A stretch of DNA of 64,000 nt from Halictus rubicundus (taxonomy: Eukaryota > Arthropoda > Insecta > Hymenoptera > Halictidae). The stretch spans positions 310,001 to 374,000 of the forward strand of contig NW_027488773.1 of NCBI RefSeq assembly GCF_050948215.1, in the 5' to 3' direction. The translations under genes were made by a program, and so were the position numbers. The notes beneath the pieces are model-generated. The model did no database searches. It saw only the letters and a list, made by a program, of their open reading frames with translations, and was not told the DNA's origin. The number at the start of each line of letters is the position of its first letter. Position 1 is the first letter of the stretch. Positions 42,091 to 56,139 of the stretch are shown here, piece by piece.

Positions 42091-44040
42091 CCCTATATCC
42101 TATCCTACCCTCTATCCTATACTATCCTCTATAATATCGTATCCTCCATCCTATAATATCATATATCCTATCCTATCCTCTATCCTATCCTATCCTCTAT
42201 CCTATCCTATCCTCTATCCTATCCTATCCTCTATCCTATCCTATCCTCTATCCTATCCTATCCTCTATCCTATCCTATCCTCTATCCTATCCTATCCTCT
42301 ATCCTATCCTATCCTCTATCCTATTATATCCTCTATCCTATCCTATCCTATCCTATCCTCTATCCCATAATATCCTCAATCCTATTCAATTCTCTATCCT
42401 ACCCTCTATCCTATCCTATCCTCTATCGTATCGTATCCTCTATCCTATCAAATCCTCTATCCTATCATCTATCCTATCCTATCCTCAATCCTATCCTATC
42501 CTCTATCCTATTCAATCCTCTATCCTATCCTATCCTCTGTCCTATCCCATCCTCTATCCTATCCTATCCTCTATCGTATCGTATCCTCTATCCCATCCAA
42601 TTCTCTATCCTACCCTCTATCCTATCCTATCCTCTATACTATCCTATCCTCTATCCTATCCTATCCTATCCTATCCTCTATCCCATAATATCCTCAATCC
42701 TATCCAGTGCTCTATCCTATCCCATCCTCTATCCTATCCTATCCTCTATCCTATCCTATCCTCTATCCTATCCTATCCTCTATCCTATTATATCCTCTAT
42801 CCTATCCTATCCTATCCTATCCTCTATCCCATAATATCCTCAATCCTATTCAATTCTCTATCCTACCCTCTATCCTATCCTATCCTCTATCGTATCGTAT
42901 CCTCTATCCTATCCAATCCTCTATCCTATCATCTATCCTATCCTATCCTCAATCCTATCCTATCCTCTATCCTATTCAATCCTCTATCCTATCCTATCCT
43001 CTGTCCTATCCCATCCTCTATCCTATCCTATCCTCTATCGTATCGTATCCTCTATCCCATCCAATTCTCTATCCTACCCTCTATCCTATCCTATCCTCTA
43101 TCGTATCGTATCCTCTATCCTATCCAATCCTCTATCCTATCATCTATCCTATCCTATCCTCAATCCTATCCTATCGTCTATCCTATTCTATTCTCTATAC
43201 TATCCTATCCTCTATCCTATCCTATCCTCTATCCTGTCCTATCCTCTATCCTATCATACATCCTATCCTATCCTCTATCGTATCGTATCCTCTATCCTAT
43301 CCAATTCTCTATCCTACCGTCTATCCTAGCCTATCCTCTATCGTATGGTATCCTCTATCCTATATTATCCTCTGTCCTATCCTATCCTCTATCCTATCCT
43401 ATCCTCTATCCTATCCTATCCTCTATCCTATCCTATCCTCTATCCTATCCCATCCTCTATCCTATCCTATCCTCTATCCTATCCTATCCTATCCTATCCT
43501 CTATCCTATCCTCTATCCTATCCTCTATCCTATCCTCTATCCTATCCTATCATCTATCCTATCCTATCTCCAATCCTATCCTATCCTCTATCCTATTCTA
43601 TCCTCTATCCTATCCTATCCTGTATCCTATCATATCCTCAATCCTATCCTATCCTTTATCCTATCCTATCCTCTATCGTATACTATCCTCTATAATATCG
43701 TATCCTCCATCCTATAACATCATATATCCTATCCTATCCTCTATCCTATCCTATCCTCTATCCTATCCTATCCTCTATCTTATCCTATCCAATCCCCTAT
43801 TCTATCGTCTATCCTATCCTATCCTCTATAATATCGTATCCTCCAACCTATAATATCATATATCCTATCCGATCCTGTATCCAATCCTATCCTGTATCCT
43901 ATCTTATCCTCTATCCTATCCTATCCTCTATCCTATCCTCTATCCTATCCTATCATCTATCCTATCCTATCCTCAATCCTATCCTATCCTTTACCCTATC
44001 CTATCCTCTATCCTATCATATTCTCTATCCTATCCTATCC
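42091..44040. repeat. Block G, copy 1, and neighbouring monomers
   Basis: This is mosaic array related to the second half of block F. TATTATATCCTC markers lie at about 42,324 and 42,787, each followed by CCCATAATATCCTCAAT, CCTATTCAATTC, TATCGTATCGTATCCTCTAT monomers and CCTCTGTCCTATCCC. The 42,780-43,435 part, ending with the ATGG variant (ATG at 43,345), recurs 1,692 bp later. Bases 43,500-43,545 are a 12-mer run. Bases 43,610-43,895 repeat 41,530-41,800. Confidence 0.75.
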
Positions 44041-44145
44041 TCTATAATATCGTATCCTCTATAATATCGTATCCCATGTCCAATCCGGCGCTCTATCCTA
44101 TATTATCGTCTATAAAATCGTAGCCTGTATAATATCGTATCCTAT
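44041..44145. repeat. Most diverged island in the array
   Basis: This stretch of about 105 bp departs most strongly from the monomer. It holds two ATAATATCGTATCC units, then CCCATGTCCAATCCGGCGCT (CCGGCG near 44,085-44,090), a TATTATCGTC, TATAAAATCGTAGCC and GTATAATATCG. It has the only CCGG/GGCG I noticed in 63.6 kb, and several TAA and TAG triplets. Spacing still fits degenerate pentamers and heptamers, so it looks like an old, unhomogenised patch. I do not recognise it as any gene or mobile element. Confidence 0.7.
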
Positions 44146-45299
44146 CCTCTATCCTATCCTATCCTCTATCCTATCCTATCCTCTATACTATCCTATCCTC
44201 TATCCTATCCTATCCTATCCTATCCTCTATCCCATAATATCCTCAATCCTATCCAATGCTCTATCCTATCCTCTATCCTATCCAATCCTCTATCCTATCC
44301 TCTATCTTATCCTATCCTCTACCCTATCCTATCTCCAATCCTATCCTATCCTCTATCCTATCCTATCCTCTATCCTATCCTATCCTCTATCCTATCCTAT
44401 CCTCTATCCTATCCTATCCTCTATCCTATCCTATCCTCTATCCTATCCTATCCTCTATCCTATCCTATCCTCTATCCTATTATATCCTCTATCCTATCCT
44501 ATCCTATCCTATCCTCTATCCCATAATATCCTCAATCCTATTCAATTCTCTATCCTACCCTCTATCCTATCCTATCCTCTATCGTATCGTATCCTCTATC
44601 CTATCCAATCCTCTATCCTATCATCTATCCTATCCTATCCTCAATCCTATCCTATCCTCTATCCTATTCAATCCTCTATCCTATCCTATCCTCTGTCCTA
44701 TCCCATCCTCTATCCTATCCTATCCTCTATCGTATCGTATCCTCTATCCCATCCAATTCTCTATCCTACCCTCTATCCTATCCTATCCTCTATCGTATCG
44801 TATCCTCTATCCTATCCAATCCTCTATCCTATCATCTATCCTATCCTATCCTCAATCCTATCCTATCGTCTATCCTATTCTATTCTCTATAATATCCTAT
44901 CCTCTATCCTATCCTATCCTCTATCCTGTCCTATCCTCTATCCTATCATATATCCTATCCTATCCTCTATCGTATCGTATCCTCTATCCTATCCAATTCT
45001 CTATCCTACCGTCTATCCTAGCCTATCCTCTATCGTATGGTATCCTCTATCCTATATTATCCTCTGTCCTATCCTATCCTCTATCCTATCCTATCCTCTA
45101 TCCTATCCTATCCTCTATCCTATCCTATCCTCTATCCTATAATATCCTTTATCCTAGCATCTATCCTATACTATCCTCTACCCTATCCTATCCTCTATCC
45201 TATCCTATCCTCTATCCTATCCTATCCTTTATCCTATCTCGTCCCTTATCCTATCCTATCCTCTATCCTATCCAATCGTCTATCGTATCCTCTATCCTA
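44146..45299. repeat. Block G, copy 2
   Basis: After plain 17-mers and a CCCATAATATCCTCAAT marker, the segment from 44,472 to about 45,127 repeats 42,780-43,435 at a constant 1,692-bp offset (ATTATA at 44,479 against 42,787; ATGG variant ATG at 45,037 against 43,345). The tail (CTTTATCCTAGCATC, TATCTCGTCCCTTATCC near 45,235) matches block F material near 32,540 and 38,965. Confidence 0.75.
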
Positions 45300-45845
45300 T
45301 CCTATCCTCTACCCTATCCTATCCTCTATCTTATCCTATCCTCTACCCTATCCTATCCTCTATCCTATACTGTCCCCTATAATATCGTATCCTCCATCCT
45401 ATAATATCATATATCCTATCCTAACCTCTATCCTATCCTATCCTCTATCCTATCCTATCTTCTATCCTATCCTATCCTTTATCCTATCCTATCCTCTATA
45501 CTATCCTATCCTCTATCTTATCCTATCCTCTACCCTATCCTATCCTCTATCCTATCCTATCCTCTATCGTATCGTATCCTCTATCCTATCCAATTCTCTA
45601 TCCTACCCTCTATCCTATCCTATCCTCTATCGTATCGTATCCTCGCTTCTATCCAATGCTCTATCCTATCATCTATCCTATCCTATTCTCTATATTATTT
45701 TATCCTCTATACTATCCTGTACTCTATTCTGTCCTATCCTCTATCTTATCCAATCCTCTATCCTATCCTATCCTTTATCCTATCCTATCCTCTACCCTAT
45801 CCTATCCTCTATCCTATACTATCCTCTATCCTATCCTATCCTCTA
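45300..45845. repeat. 653-bp tandem repeat, copy 1
   Basis: Markers repeat exactly 653 bp later: TACTGTCCCCTATAATATCG (45,368/46,021), CCTAACCTC, TCGCTTCTATCCAATGC (45,643/46,296) and TATATTATTTTATCC (about 45,690/46,343). The copies look near-identical over about 550 bp, which suggests a recent duplication. Confidence 0.85.
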
Positions 45846-45952
45846 TCCTATCCTATCCTATCCTATCCTCTAACCCATAATATCCTCAATCCTATCCAAT
45901 GCTCTATCCTATCCTCTATCCTATCCAATCCTCTATCCTATCCTCTATCTTA
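45846..45952. repeat. Spacer monomers in the 653-bp period
   Basis: These 107 bp complete the 653-bp period: pentamers, a CTAACCCATAATATCC variant, a CCAATGCTC variant and two 12-mers. The same stretch with small changes follows copy 2 at about 46,590-46,690. Confidence 0.6.
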
Positions 45953-46498
45953 TCCTATCCTCTACCCTATCCTATCCTCTATCTTATCCTATCCTCTACC
46001 CTATCCTATCCTCTATCCTATACTGTCCCCTATAATATCGTATCCTCCATCCTATAATATCATATATCCTATCCTAACCTCTATCCTATCCTATCCTCTA
46101 TCCTATCCTATCTTCTATCCTATCCTATCCTTTATCCTATCCTATCCTCTATACTATCCTATCCTCTATCTTATCCTATCCTCTACCCTATCCTATCCTC
46201 TATCCTATCCTATCCTCTATCGTATCGTATCCTCTATCCTATCCAATTCTCTATCCTACCCTCTATCCTATCCTATCCTCTATCGTATCGTATCCTCGCT
46301 TCTATCCAATGCTCTATCCTATCATCTATCCTATCCTATTCTCTATATTATTTTATCCTCTATACTATCCTGTACTCTATTCTGTCCTATCCTCTATCTT
46401 ATCCAATCCTCTATCCTATCCTATCCTTTATCCTATCCTATCCTCTACCCTATCCTATCCTCTATCCTATACTATCCTCTATCCTATCCTATCCTCTA
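45953..46498. repeat. 653-bp tandem repeat, copy 2
   Basis: This is the second copy of 45,300-45,845. A third, partial copy is recognisable at about 46,680-46,860, where the TCGCTTCTATCC marker recurs at 46,847 (551 bp later). That third copy carries ATTCTCGC in place of ATCCTCGC. Confidence 0.85.
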
Positions 46499-48209
46499 TC
46501 CTATCCTATCCTCTATCCTATCCTATTCTCTATCCTATCCTATCCTTTATCCTATCTTATCCTCTATCCTATCCCATCCTCTATCCTATCCTATCCTATC
46601 CTATCCTCTATCCCATAATATCCTCAATCCTATCCAATGCTCTATCCTATCCTCTATCCTATCCAATCCTCTATCCTATCCTCTATCTTATCCTATCCTC
46701 TACCCTATCCTATCCTCTATCTTATCATATCCTCTACCCTATCCTATCCTCTATCCTATCCTATCCTCTATCGTATCGTATCCTCTATCCTATCCAATTC
46801 TCTATCCTACCCTCTATCCTATCCTATCCTCTATCGTATCGTATTCTCGCTTCTATCCAATCCTCTATCCTATCATCTATCCTATCCTATCCGCAATCCT
46901 ATCATATCCTCTATCCTATTCTATTCACTATCCTATCCTATCCTCTATCCTATCCTATCCTCTATCCTATCCTATCCTCTATCCTATCCTATACTCTATC
47001 CTGTCCTATCTTCTATCCTATCCTATTCTCTATATTATTTTATCCTCTATACTATCCTGTACTCTATTCTGTCCTATCCTCGATCTTATCCTATCCTCTA
47101 CCCTATCCTATCCTCTATCTTATCCTATCCTCTACCCTATCCTATCCTCTAACCTATACTATCCTCTATCCTATCCTATCCTCTCTCCTATCCTATCCTC
47201 TATCCTATCCTATCCTCTATCCTATCCTTTATCCTATCCTATCCTCTATATTATATTATCCTCTATACTATCCTGTACTCTATTCTATCCTATCCTCTAT
47301 CTTATCCTATCCTCTACCCTATCCTATACTCTATCTTATCCTATCCTCTATCCTATACTATCCTCTATAATATCGTATCCTCCATCCTATAATATCATAT
47401 ATCCTATCCTATAATATCATATATCCTATCCTATCCTCTATCCTATCCTATCCTCTATGCTGTCCTATCCTCTATCCTATCCTATCCTCTATGCTATCCT
47501 ATCCTCTATACTATCCTATCCTTTATCCTATCCTATCCTCTATCCTATCCTATCCTCTATCTTATCCTATCCTCTATCCTGTCCTATCCTCTATCCTATC
47601 CTATCCTATCCTATCCTCTATCCCATAATATCCTCAATCCTATCCAATCCTCTACCCTATCCTCTATCCTATCCAATCCTCTATCCTATCCTCTATCCTA
47701 TCCTATTCTGTATCCTATCATATCCTCAATCCTATCCTATCCTTTATCCTATCCTATCCTCTATCGTATACTATCCTCTATAATATCGTATCCTCCATCC
47801 TATAACATCATATATCCTATCCTATCCGCAATCCTATCATATCCTCTATCCTATTCTATTCACTATCCTATCCTATCCTCTATCCTATCCTATCCTCTAT
47901 CCTATCCTATACTCTATCCTGTCCTATCCTCTATCCTATCCTATTCTCTATCTTATCCTATCCTCTACCCTATCCTATCCTCTATCCTATACTATTCTCT
48001 ATCCTATCCTATCCTTTATCCTATCCTATCCTCTATCCTATCCCATCCTCTATCCTATCCTATCCTCTATCCTATCCTATCCTATTCTATCCTATCCTCT
48101 ATCCCATAATATCCTCTATCCTATCATATACTCTATCCTGTCCTATCCTTTATCCTATCCTATTCTCTATATTATTTTATCTTCGATACTATCCTGTACT
48201 CTATTCTGT
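46499..48209. repeat. Mosaic array segment before block H
   Basis: This contains the partial third 653-bp copy (46,680-46,860). It also has a pair of CCGCAATCCTATCATATCC segments at 46,891 and 47,826 (935 bp apart), each followed by CTATTCTATTCACTATCC and later a TATATTATTTTATC variant. An immediate duplication of ATAATATCATATATCC lies at about 47,390-47,430. The CTATAACATCATATATCC marker recurs at about 47,803. No non-satellite sequence is present. Confidence 0.7.
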
Positions 48210-49645
48210 CCTATCCTCTATCCTATCCTATCCTATCCTATCCTCTATCCCATAATATCCTCAATCCTATTCAATTCTCTATCCTACCCGCTATCCTATC
48301 CTATCCTCAATCCTATCCTATCCTCTATCCTATTCTATCCTCTATCCTATCCTATCCTCTATCCTGTCCTATCCTCTATCCTATCCTATTCTCTATATTA
48401 TCTTATCCTCTATACTATCCTGTACTCTATTCTATCCTATCCTCTATCTTATCCTATCCTCTACCCTATCCTATCCTCTATCTTATCCTATCCTCTACCC
48501 TATCCTATCCTCTATAATATCGTATCCTCCATCCTATAATATCATATATCCTATCCTATCCTCTATCCTATCCTATCCTATCCTATCCTCTATCCCATAA
48601 TATCCTCAATCCTATTCAATTTTCTATCCTACCCTCTATCCTATCCTATCCTCTATCGTATCGTATCCTCTATCTTATCCAATCCTCTATCCTATTCTAT
48701 CCTCTATCCTATAATATCCTCTGTCCTATCCCATCCTCTATCCTATCCTATCCTCTATCGTATCGTATTCTCTATCCTTATCCAATTCTCTGTCCTACCC
48801 TCTATCCTATCCTATCCTCTATCGTATCGTATTCTCTATATTTATCCAATTCTCTATCCTACCCTCTATCCTGTCCAATCCTCTATCGTATCGTATCCTC
48901 TATCCTATCCAATCCTCTATCCTATCCAATCCTCTATCCTATCATCTATCCTATCCTATCCTATCCTCTATCCTGTCCTATCCTCTATCCTATCCTATTC
49001 TCTATATTATCTTATCCTCTATACTATCCTGTACTCTATTCTATCCTATCCTCTATCCTATCCTATCCTCTATCCTATCCTATCCCATATCCTATCCTAT
49101 CCTCTATTCCATAATATCCTCAATCCTATTCAATTCTCTATCCTACCCTCTATCCTATCCTATCCTCTATCGTATCGTATCCTCTATCCTATCCAATCCT
49201 CTATCCTTTCATCTATCCTATCCTATCCTCAATCCTATCCTATCCTCTATCCTATTCTATCCTCTATCCTATCCTATCCTCTGTCCTATCCCATCCTCTA
49301 TCCTATCCTATCCTCTATCGTATCGTATCCTCTATCCCATCCAATTCTCTATCCTACCCTCTATCCTATCCTATCCTCTATCGTATCGTATCCTCTATCC
49401 TATCCAATCCTCTATCCTATCCAATCCCCTATCCTATCATCTATCCTATCCTATCCTGAATCCTATCCTATCCTCTATCCTATACTATCCTCTATAATAT
49501 CGTATCCTCCATCCTATAGTATCATATATCCTATCCTATCCTCTATCCTATACTATCCTCTATAATATCGTATCCTCCATCCTATAGTATCATATATCCT
49601 ATCCTATCCTCTATCCTATCCTATCCTCTATCCTATTCTATCCTC
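48210..49645. repeat. Block H-related leading segment (H0)
   Basis: This shares the marker order of the first part of block H: CCTACCCGC, CTGTACTCTATTCTATCC, CTATAATATCGTATCCTCC, TTCAATTTTC and TATATTTATCC (TTT at 48,841). The offset to H1 is about 1,428 at the start and 1,478 at the TTT marker, from an indel of about 50 bp near 48,690. A tandem CTATAATATCGTATCCTCC plus CTATAGTATC pair sits at 49,490-49,600, just before H1. Confidence 0.75.
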
Positions 49646-52600
49646 TATCCTATCCTATCCTATCCTATCCTCTATCCCATAATATCCTCAATCCTATTCA
49701 AGTCTCTATCCTACCCGCTATCCTATCCTATCCTCAATCCTATCCTATCCTCTATCCTATTCTATCCTCTATCCTATCCTATCCTCTATCCTGTCCTATC
49801 CTCTATCCTATCCTATTCTCTATATTATCTTATCCTCTATACTATCCTGTACTCTATTCTATCCTATCCTCTATCTTATCCTATCCTCTACCCTATCCTA
49901 TCCTCTATCTTATCCTATCCTCTACCCTATCCTATCCTCTATAATATCGTATCCTCCATCCTATAATATCATATATCCTATCCTATCCTCTATCCTATCC
50001 TATCCTATCCTATCCTATCCTCTATCCCATAATATCCTCAATCCTATTCAATTTTCTATCCTACCCTCTATCCTATCCTTTCCTCTATCGTATCGTATCC
50101 TCTATCTTATCCAATCCTCTATCCTATCATCTATCCTATCCTATCCTCAATCCTATCCTATCCTCTATCCTATTCTATCCTCTATCCTATCCTATCCTCT
50201 GTCCTATCCCATCCTCTATCCTATCCTATCCTCTATCGTATCGTATTCTCTATCCTTATCCAATTCTCTGTCCTACCCTCTATCCTATCCTATCCTCTAT
50301 CGTATCGTATTCTCTATATTTATCCAATTCTCTATCCTACCCTCTATCCTGTCCATTCCCCTATCGTATCGTATCCTCTGTCCTATCCAATCCTCTATCC
50401 TATCCAATCCTCTATCCTATCCAATCCTCTATCCTATCATCTATCCTATCCTATCCTCTATCCCATCCTATCCTCTATCCTGTCCTATCCTCTATCCTAT
50501 CCTATTCTCTATATTATCTTATCCTCTATACTATCCTGTACTCTATTCTATCCTATCCTCTATCCTATCCTATCCTCTATCCTATCCTATCCCATATCCT
50601 ATCCTATCCTCTATCCCATAATATCCTCAATCCTATTCAATTCTCTATCCTACCCTCTATCCTATCCTATCCTCTATCGTATCGTATCCTCTATCCTATC
50701 CAATCCTCTATCCTTTCATCTATCCTATCCTATCCTCAATCCTAGCCTATCCTCTATCCTATTCTATCCTCTATCCTATCCTATCCTCTGTCCTATCCCA
50801 TCCTCTATCCTATCCTATCCTCTATCGTATCGTATCCTCTATCCCATCCAATTCTCTATCCTACCCTCTATCCTATCCTATCCTCTATCGTATCGTATCC
50901 TCTATCCTATCCAATCCTCTATCCTATCCAATCCTCTATCCTATCATCTATCCTATCCTATCCTCAATCCTATCCTATCCTCTATCCTATTCTATTCTCT
51001 ATACTATCCTATCCTCTATCCTATCCTATCCTCTATCCTATCCTGTCCTCTATCCTATCCTATCCTATCCTATCCTCTATCCCATAATATCCTCAATCCC
51101 ATTCAATTCTCTATCCTACCCGCTATCCTATCCTATCCTCAATCCTATCCTATCCTCTATCCTATTCTATCCTCTATCCTATCCTATCCTCTATCCTGTC
51201 CTATCCTCTATCCTATCCTATTCTCTATATTATCTTATCCTCTATACTATCCTGTACTCTATTCTATCCTATCCTCTATCTTATCCTATCCTCTATCCTA
51301 TCCAATCCTCTATCCTATCATCTATCCTATCCTATCCTCTATCCTATCCTATCCTCTATCCTATCCTATCCTCTATCCTGTCCTATCCTCTATCCTATCC
51401 TATTCTCTGTATTATCTTATCCTCTATACTATCCTGTACTCTATTCTATCCTATCCTCTATCTTATCCTATCCTCTACCCTATCCTATCCTCTATCTTAC
51501 CCTATCCTCTACCCTATCCTATCCTCTATCCTATACGATCCTCTATAATATCGTATCCTCCATCCTATAGTATCATATATCCTATCCTATCCTCTATCCT
51601 ATCCTATCCACTATCCTATTCTATCCTCTATCCTATCCTATCCTCTATCCTATCCTATCCTCTATCCTATCCTATCCTCTATCCTATCCTATCCTCTATC
51701 CTATCCTATCTTATCCTATCCTCTATCCCATAATATCCTCAATCCTATCCAATCCTCTATCCTATTCTCTATCCTATCCTGTATCCTATCCTATCCTCTA
51801 TCCTATCCTATTCTCTATCCTATCCTATCCTCAATCCTATGCTATCCTCAATCCTATCCTATCCTCTATCCTATCCTATCCTCAATCCTATCCTATCCTC
51901 TATCCTAGCCTATCATATCCTATATCCTATCCTATCCTCTATCCTATCCTATCCTCTATCCTGTCCTATCCTATCCTTTCCTCTATCCCATAATATCCTC
52001 AATCCTATCCAATCCTCTATCCTATCCTCTATCCTGTCCTATCCTCTATGCTATCCTACTCTCAATCCTATCCTATCCTCAATCCTATGCTATCCTCAAT
52101 CCTATCATATCCTCTATCCTATCCTACCCTCAATCCTATCCTATCCTCTATCCTAGCCTATCATATCCTCTATCCTATCCTATCCTCTATCGTATCGTAT
52201 CCTCTATCCTATCATCTATCCTATCCTATCCTCAATCCTATCCTATCCTCTATCCCATTCTATTCTCTATACTATCCTATCCTCTATCCTATCCTATCCT
52301 CTATCCTATCCTATCCTCTATCCTCTCCTATCCTCTATCCTATCCTATTCTCTATATTATCTTATCCTCTATACTATCCTATCCTATCCTATCCTCTATC
52401 CCATAATATCCTCAATCCTATTCAATTTTCTATCCTACCCTCTATCCTATCCTACCCTCTATCCTATCCTATCCTCTATCGTATCGTATCCTCTATCCTA
52501 TCCAATCCTCTATCCTATCATCTATCCTATCCTATCCTCAATCCTATCCTATCCTCTATCCTATTCTATCCTCTATCCTATCCTATCCTCTGTCCTATCC

Positions 52601-52721
52601 CATCCTCTATCCTATCCTATCCTCTATCGTATCGTATCCTCTATCCCATCCAATTCTCTATCCTACCCTCTATCCTATCCTATCCTCTATCGTATCCTAT
52701 CCTCTATCCTATTCTATCCTC
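49646..52721. repeat. Block H, copy 1 (3,076 bp)
   Basis: This is the first full unit of a four-copy tandem higher-order repeat. Markers are TTCAAGTCTC (49,698), TTCAATTTTC (about 50,047), CTATATTTATCC (TTT at 50,319), CTATCCTTTCATC, CCTAGCCTATCC, CTGTATTATC (about 51,406), CTATACGATCC (about 51,532), ATGCTATCCTCAATCC (51,839) and ATGCTATCCTACTCTC (52,048). The period to copy 2 is exactly 3,076 bp at several markers, so the two are collinear over almost the whole unit. Confidence 0.88.
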
Positions 52722-55700
52722 TATCCTATCCTATCCTATCCTATCCTCTATCCCATAATATCCTCAATCCTATTCAAGTCTCTATCCTACCCGCTATCCT
52801 ATCCTATCCTCAATCCTATCCTATCCTCTATCCTATTCTATCCTCTATCCTATCCTATCCTCTATCCTGTCCTATCCTCTATCCTATCCTATTCTCTATA
52901 TTATCTTATCCTCTATACTATCCTGTACTCTATTCTATCCTATCCTCTATCTTATCCTATCCTCTACCCTATCCTATCCTCTATCTTATCCTATCCTCTA
53001 CCCTATCCTATCCTCTATAATATCGTATCCTCCATCCTATAATATCATATATCCTATCCTATCCTCTATCCTATCCTATCCTATCCTATCCTATCCTCTA
53101 TCCCATAATATCCTCAATCCTATTCAATTTTCTATCCTACCCTCTATCCTATCCTATCCTCTATCGTATCGTATCCTCTATCTTATCCAATCCTCTATCC
53201 TATCATCTATCCTATCCTATCCTCAATCCTATCCTATCCTCTATCCTATTCTATCCTCTATCCTATCCTATCCTCTGTCCTATCCCATCCTCTATCCTAT
53301 CCTATCCTCTATCGTATCGTATTCTCTATCCTTATCCAATTCTCTGTCCTACCCTCTATCCTATCCTATCCTCTATCGTATCGTATTCTCTATATTTATC
53401 CAATTCTCTATCCTACCCTCTATCCTGTCCATTCCCCTATCGTATCGTATCCTCTGTCCTATCCAATCCTCTATCCTATCCAATCCTCTATCCTATCCAA
53501 TCCTCTATCCTATCATCTATCCTATCCTATCCTCTATCCCATCCTATCCTCTATCCTGTCCTATCCTCTATCCTATCCTATTCTCTATATTATCTTATCC
53601 TCTATACTATCCTGTACTCTATTCTATCCTATCCTCTATCCTATCCTATCCTCTATCCTATCCTATCCCATATCCTATCCTATCCTCTATCCCATAATAT
53701 CCTCAATCCTATTCAATTCTCTATCCTACCCTCTATCCTATCCTATCCTCTATCGTATCGTATCCTCTATCCTATCCAATCCTCTATCCTTTCATCTATC
53801 CTATCCTATCCTCAATCCTAGCCTATCCTCTATCCTATTCTATCCTCTATCCTATCCTATCCTCTGTCCTATCCCATCCTCTATCCTATCCTATCCTCTA
53901 TCGTATCGTATCCTCTATCCCATCCAATTCTCTATCCTACCCTCTATCCTATCCTATCCTCTATCGTATCGTATCCTCTATCCTATCCAATCCTCTATCC
54001 TATCCAATCCTCTATCCTATCATCTATCCTATCCTATCCTCAATCCTATCCTATCCTCTATCCTATTCTATTCTCTATACTATCCTATCCTCTATCCTAT
54101 CCTATCCTCTATCCTATCCTGTCCTCTATCCTATCCTATCCTATCCTATCCTCTATCCCATAATATCCTCAATCCTATTCAATTCTCTATCCTACCCGCT
54201 ATCCTATCCTATCCTCAATCCTATCCTATCCTCTATCCTATTCTATCCTCTATCCTATCCTATCCTCTATCCTGTCCTATCCTCTATCCTATCCTATTCT
54301 CTATATTATCTTATCCTCTATACTATCCTGTACTCTATTCTATCCTATCCTCTACCTTATCCTATCCTCTATCCTATCCAATCCTCTATCCTATCATCTA
54401 TCCTATCCTATCCTCTATCCTATCCTATCCTCTATCCTATCCTATCCTCTATCCTGTCCTATCCTCTATCCTATCCTATTCTCTGTATTATCTTATCCTC
54501 TATACTATCCTGTACTCTATTCTATCCTATCCTCTATCTTATCCTATCCTCTACCCTATCCTATCCTCTATCTTACCCTATCCTCTACCCTATCCTATCC
54601 TCTATCCTATACGATCCTCTATAATATCGTATCCTCCATCCTATAGTATCATATATCCTATCCTATCCTCTATCCTATCCTATCCACTATCCTATTCTAT
54701 CCTCTATCCTATCCTATCCTCTATCCTATCCTATCCTCTATCCTATCCTATCCTCTATCCTATCCTATCCTCTATCCTATCCTATCTTATCCTATCCTCT
54801 ATCCCATAATATCCTCAATCCTATCCAATCCTCTATCCTATTCTCTATCCTATCCTGTATCCTATCCTATCCTCTATCCTATCCTATTCTCTATCCTATC
54901 CTATCCTCAATCCTATGCTATCCTCAATCCTATCCTATCCTCTATCCTATCCTATCCTCAATCCTATCCTATCCTCTATCCTAGCCTATCATATCCTATA
55001 TCCTATCCTATCCTCTATCCTATCCTATCCTCTATCCTGTCCTATCCTATCCTTTCCTCTATCCCATAATATCCTCAATCCTATCCAATCCTCTATCCTA
55101 TCCTCTATCCTGTCCTATCCTCTATGCTATCCTACTCTCAATCCTATCCTATCCTCAATCCTATGCTATCCTCAATCCTATCATATCCTCTATCCTATCC
55201 TACCCTCAATCCTATCCTATCCTCTATCCTAGCCTATCATATCCTCTATCCTATCCTATCCTCTATCGTATCGTATCCTCTATCCCATCCAATCCTCTAT
55301 CCTATCATCTATCCTATCCTATCCTCAATCCTATCCTATCCTCTATCCCATTCTATTCTCTATACTATCCTATCCTCTATCCTATCCTATCCTCTATCCT
55401 ATCCTATCCTCTATCCTCTCCTATCCTCTATCCTATCCTATTCTCTATATTATCTTATCCTCTATACTATCCTATCCTATCCTATCCTCTATCCCATAAT
55501 ATCCTCAATCCTATTCAATTTTCTATCCTACCCTCTATCCGATCCTATCCTCTATCGTATCGTATCCTCTATCCTATCCAATCCTCTATCCTATCATCTA
55601 TCCTATCCTATCCTCAATCCTATCCTATCCTCTATCCTATTCTATCCTCTATCCTATCCTATCCTCTGTCCTATCCCATCCTCTATCCTATCCTATCCTC

Positions 55701-56139
55701 TATCGTATCGTATTCTCTATCCTTATCCAATTCTCTATACTACCCTCTATCCTATCCAATCCTCTATCGTAGCGTATCCTCTATCCTATCCTATCCTCTA
55801 TCCTATTCTATCCTCTATCCTATCCTATCCTCTATCCTATCCTATCCTCTATCCTATCCTATCCTCTATCCTATCCTATCCTCTATCCTATCCTATCTTA
55901 TCCTATCCTCTATCCCATAATATCCTCAATCCTATCCAATCCTCTATCCTATCCTCTATCCTATCCTGTATCCTATCCTATCCTCTATCCTATCCTATTC
56001 TCTATCCTATCCTATCCTCAATCCTATGCTATCCTCAATCCTATCCTATCCTCTATCCTATCCTATCCTCAATCCTATCCTATCCTCTATCGTATCGTAT
56101 CCTCTATCCCATCCAATCCTCTATCCTATCATCTATCCT
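52722..56139. repeat. Block H, copy 2 (about 3.4 kb)
   Basis: Marker order is the same as H1 (TTCAAGTCTC at about 52,774, TTT at 53,395, ATGCTATCCTACTCTC at 55,124). The unit is about 340 bp longer than H1 because its end, 55,500-56,139, holds additional monomers with CTATACTACCC, CTATCGTAGCG and CTATCTTATCC variants that H1 lacks. Confidence 0.87.

Noticed and set aside
44080..44095. CENP-B box-like or other named centromere motif at the CCGGCG island.
   Set aside because: The surrounding bases do not fit the CENP-B box pattern, and a single GC-rich hexamer is not enough.
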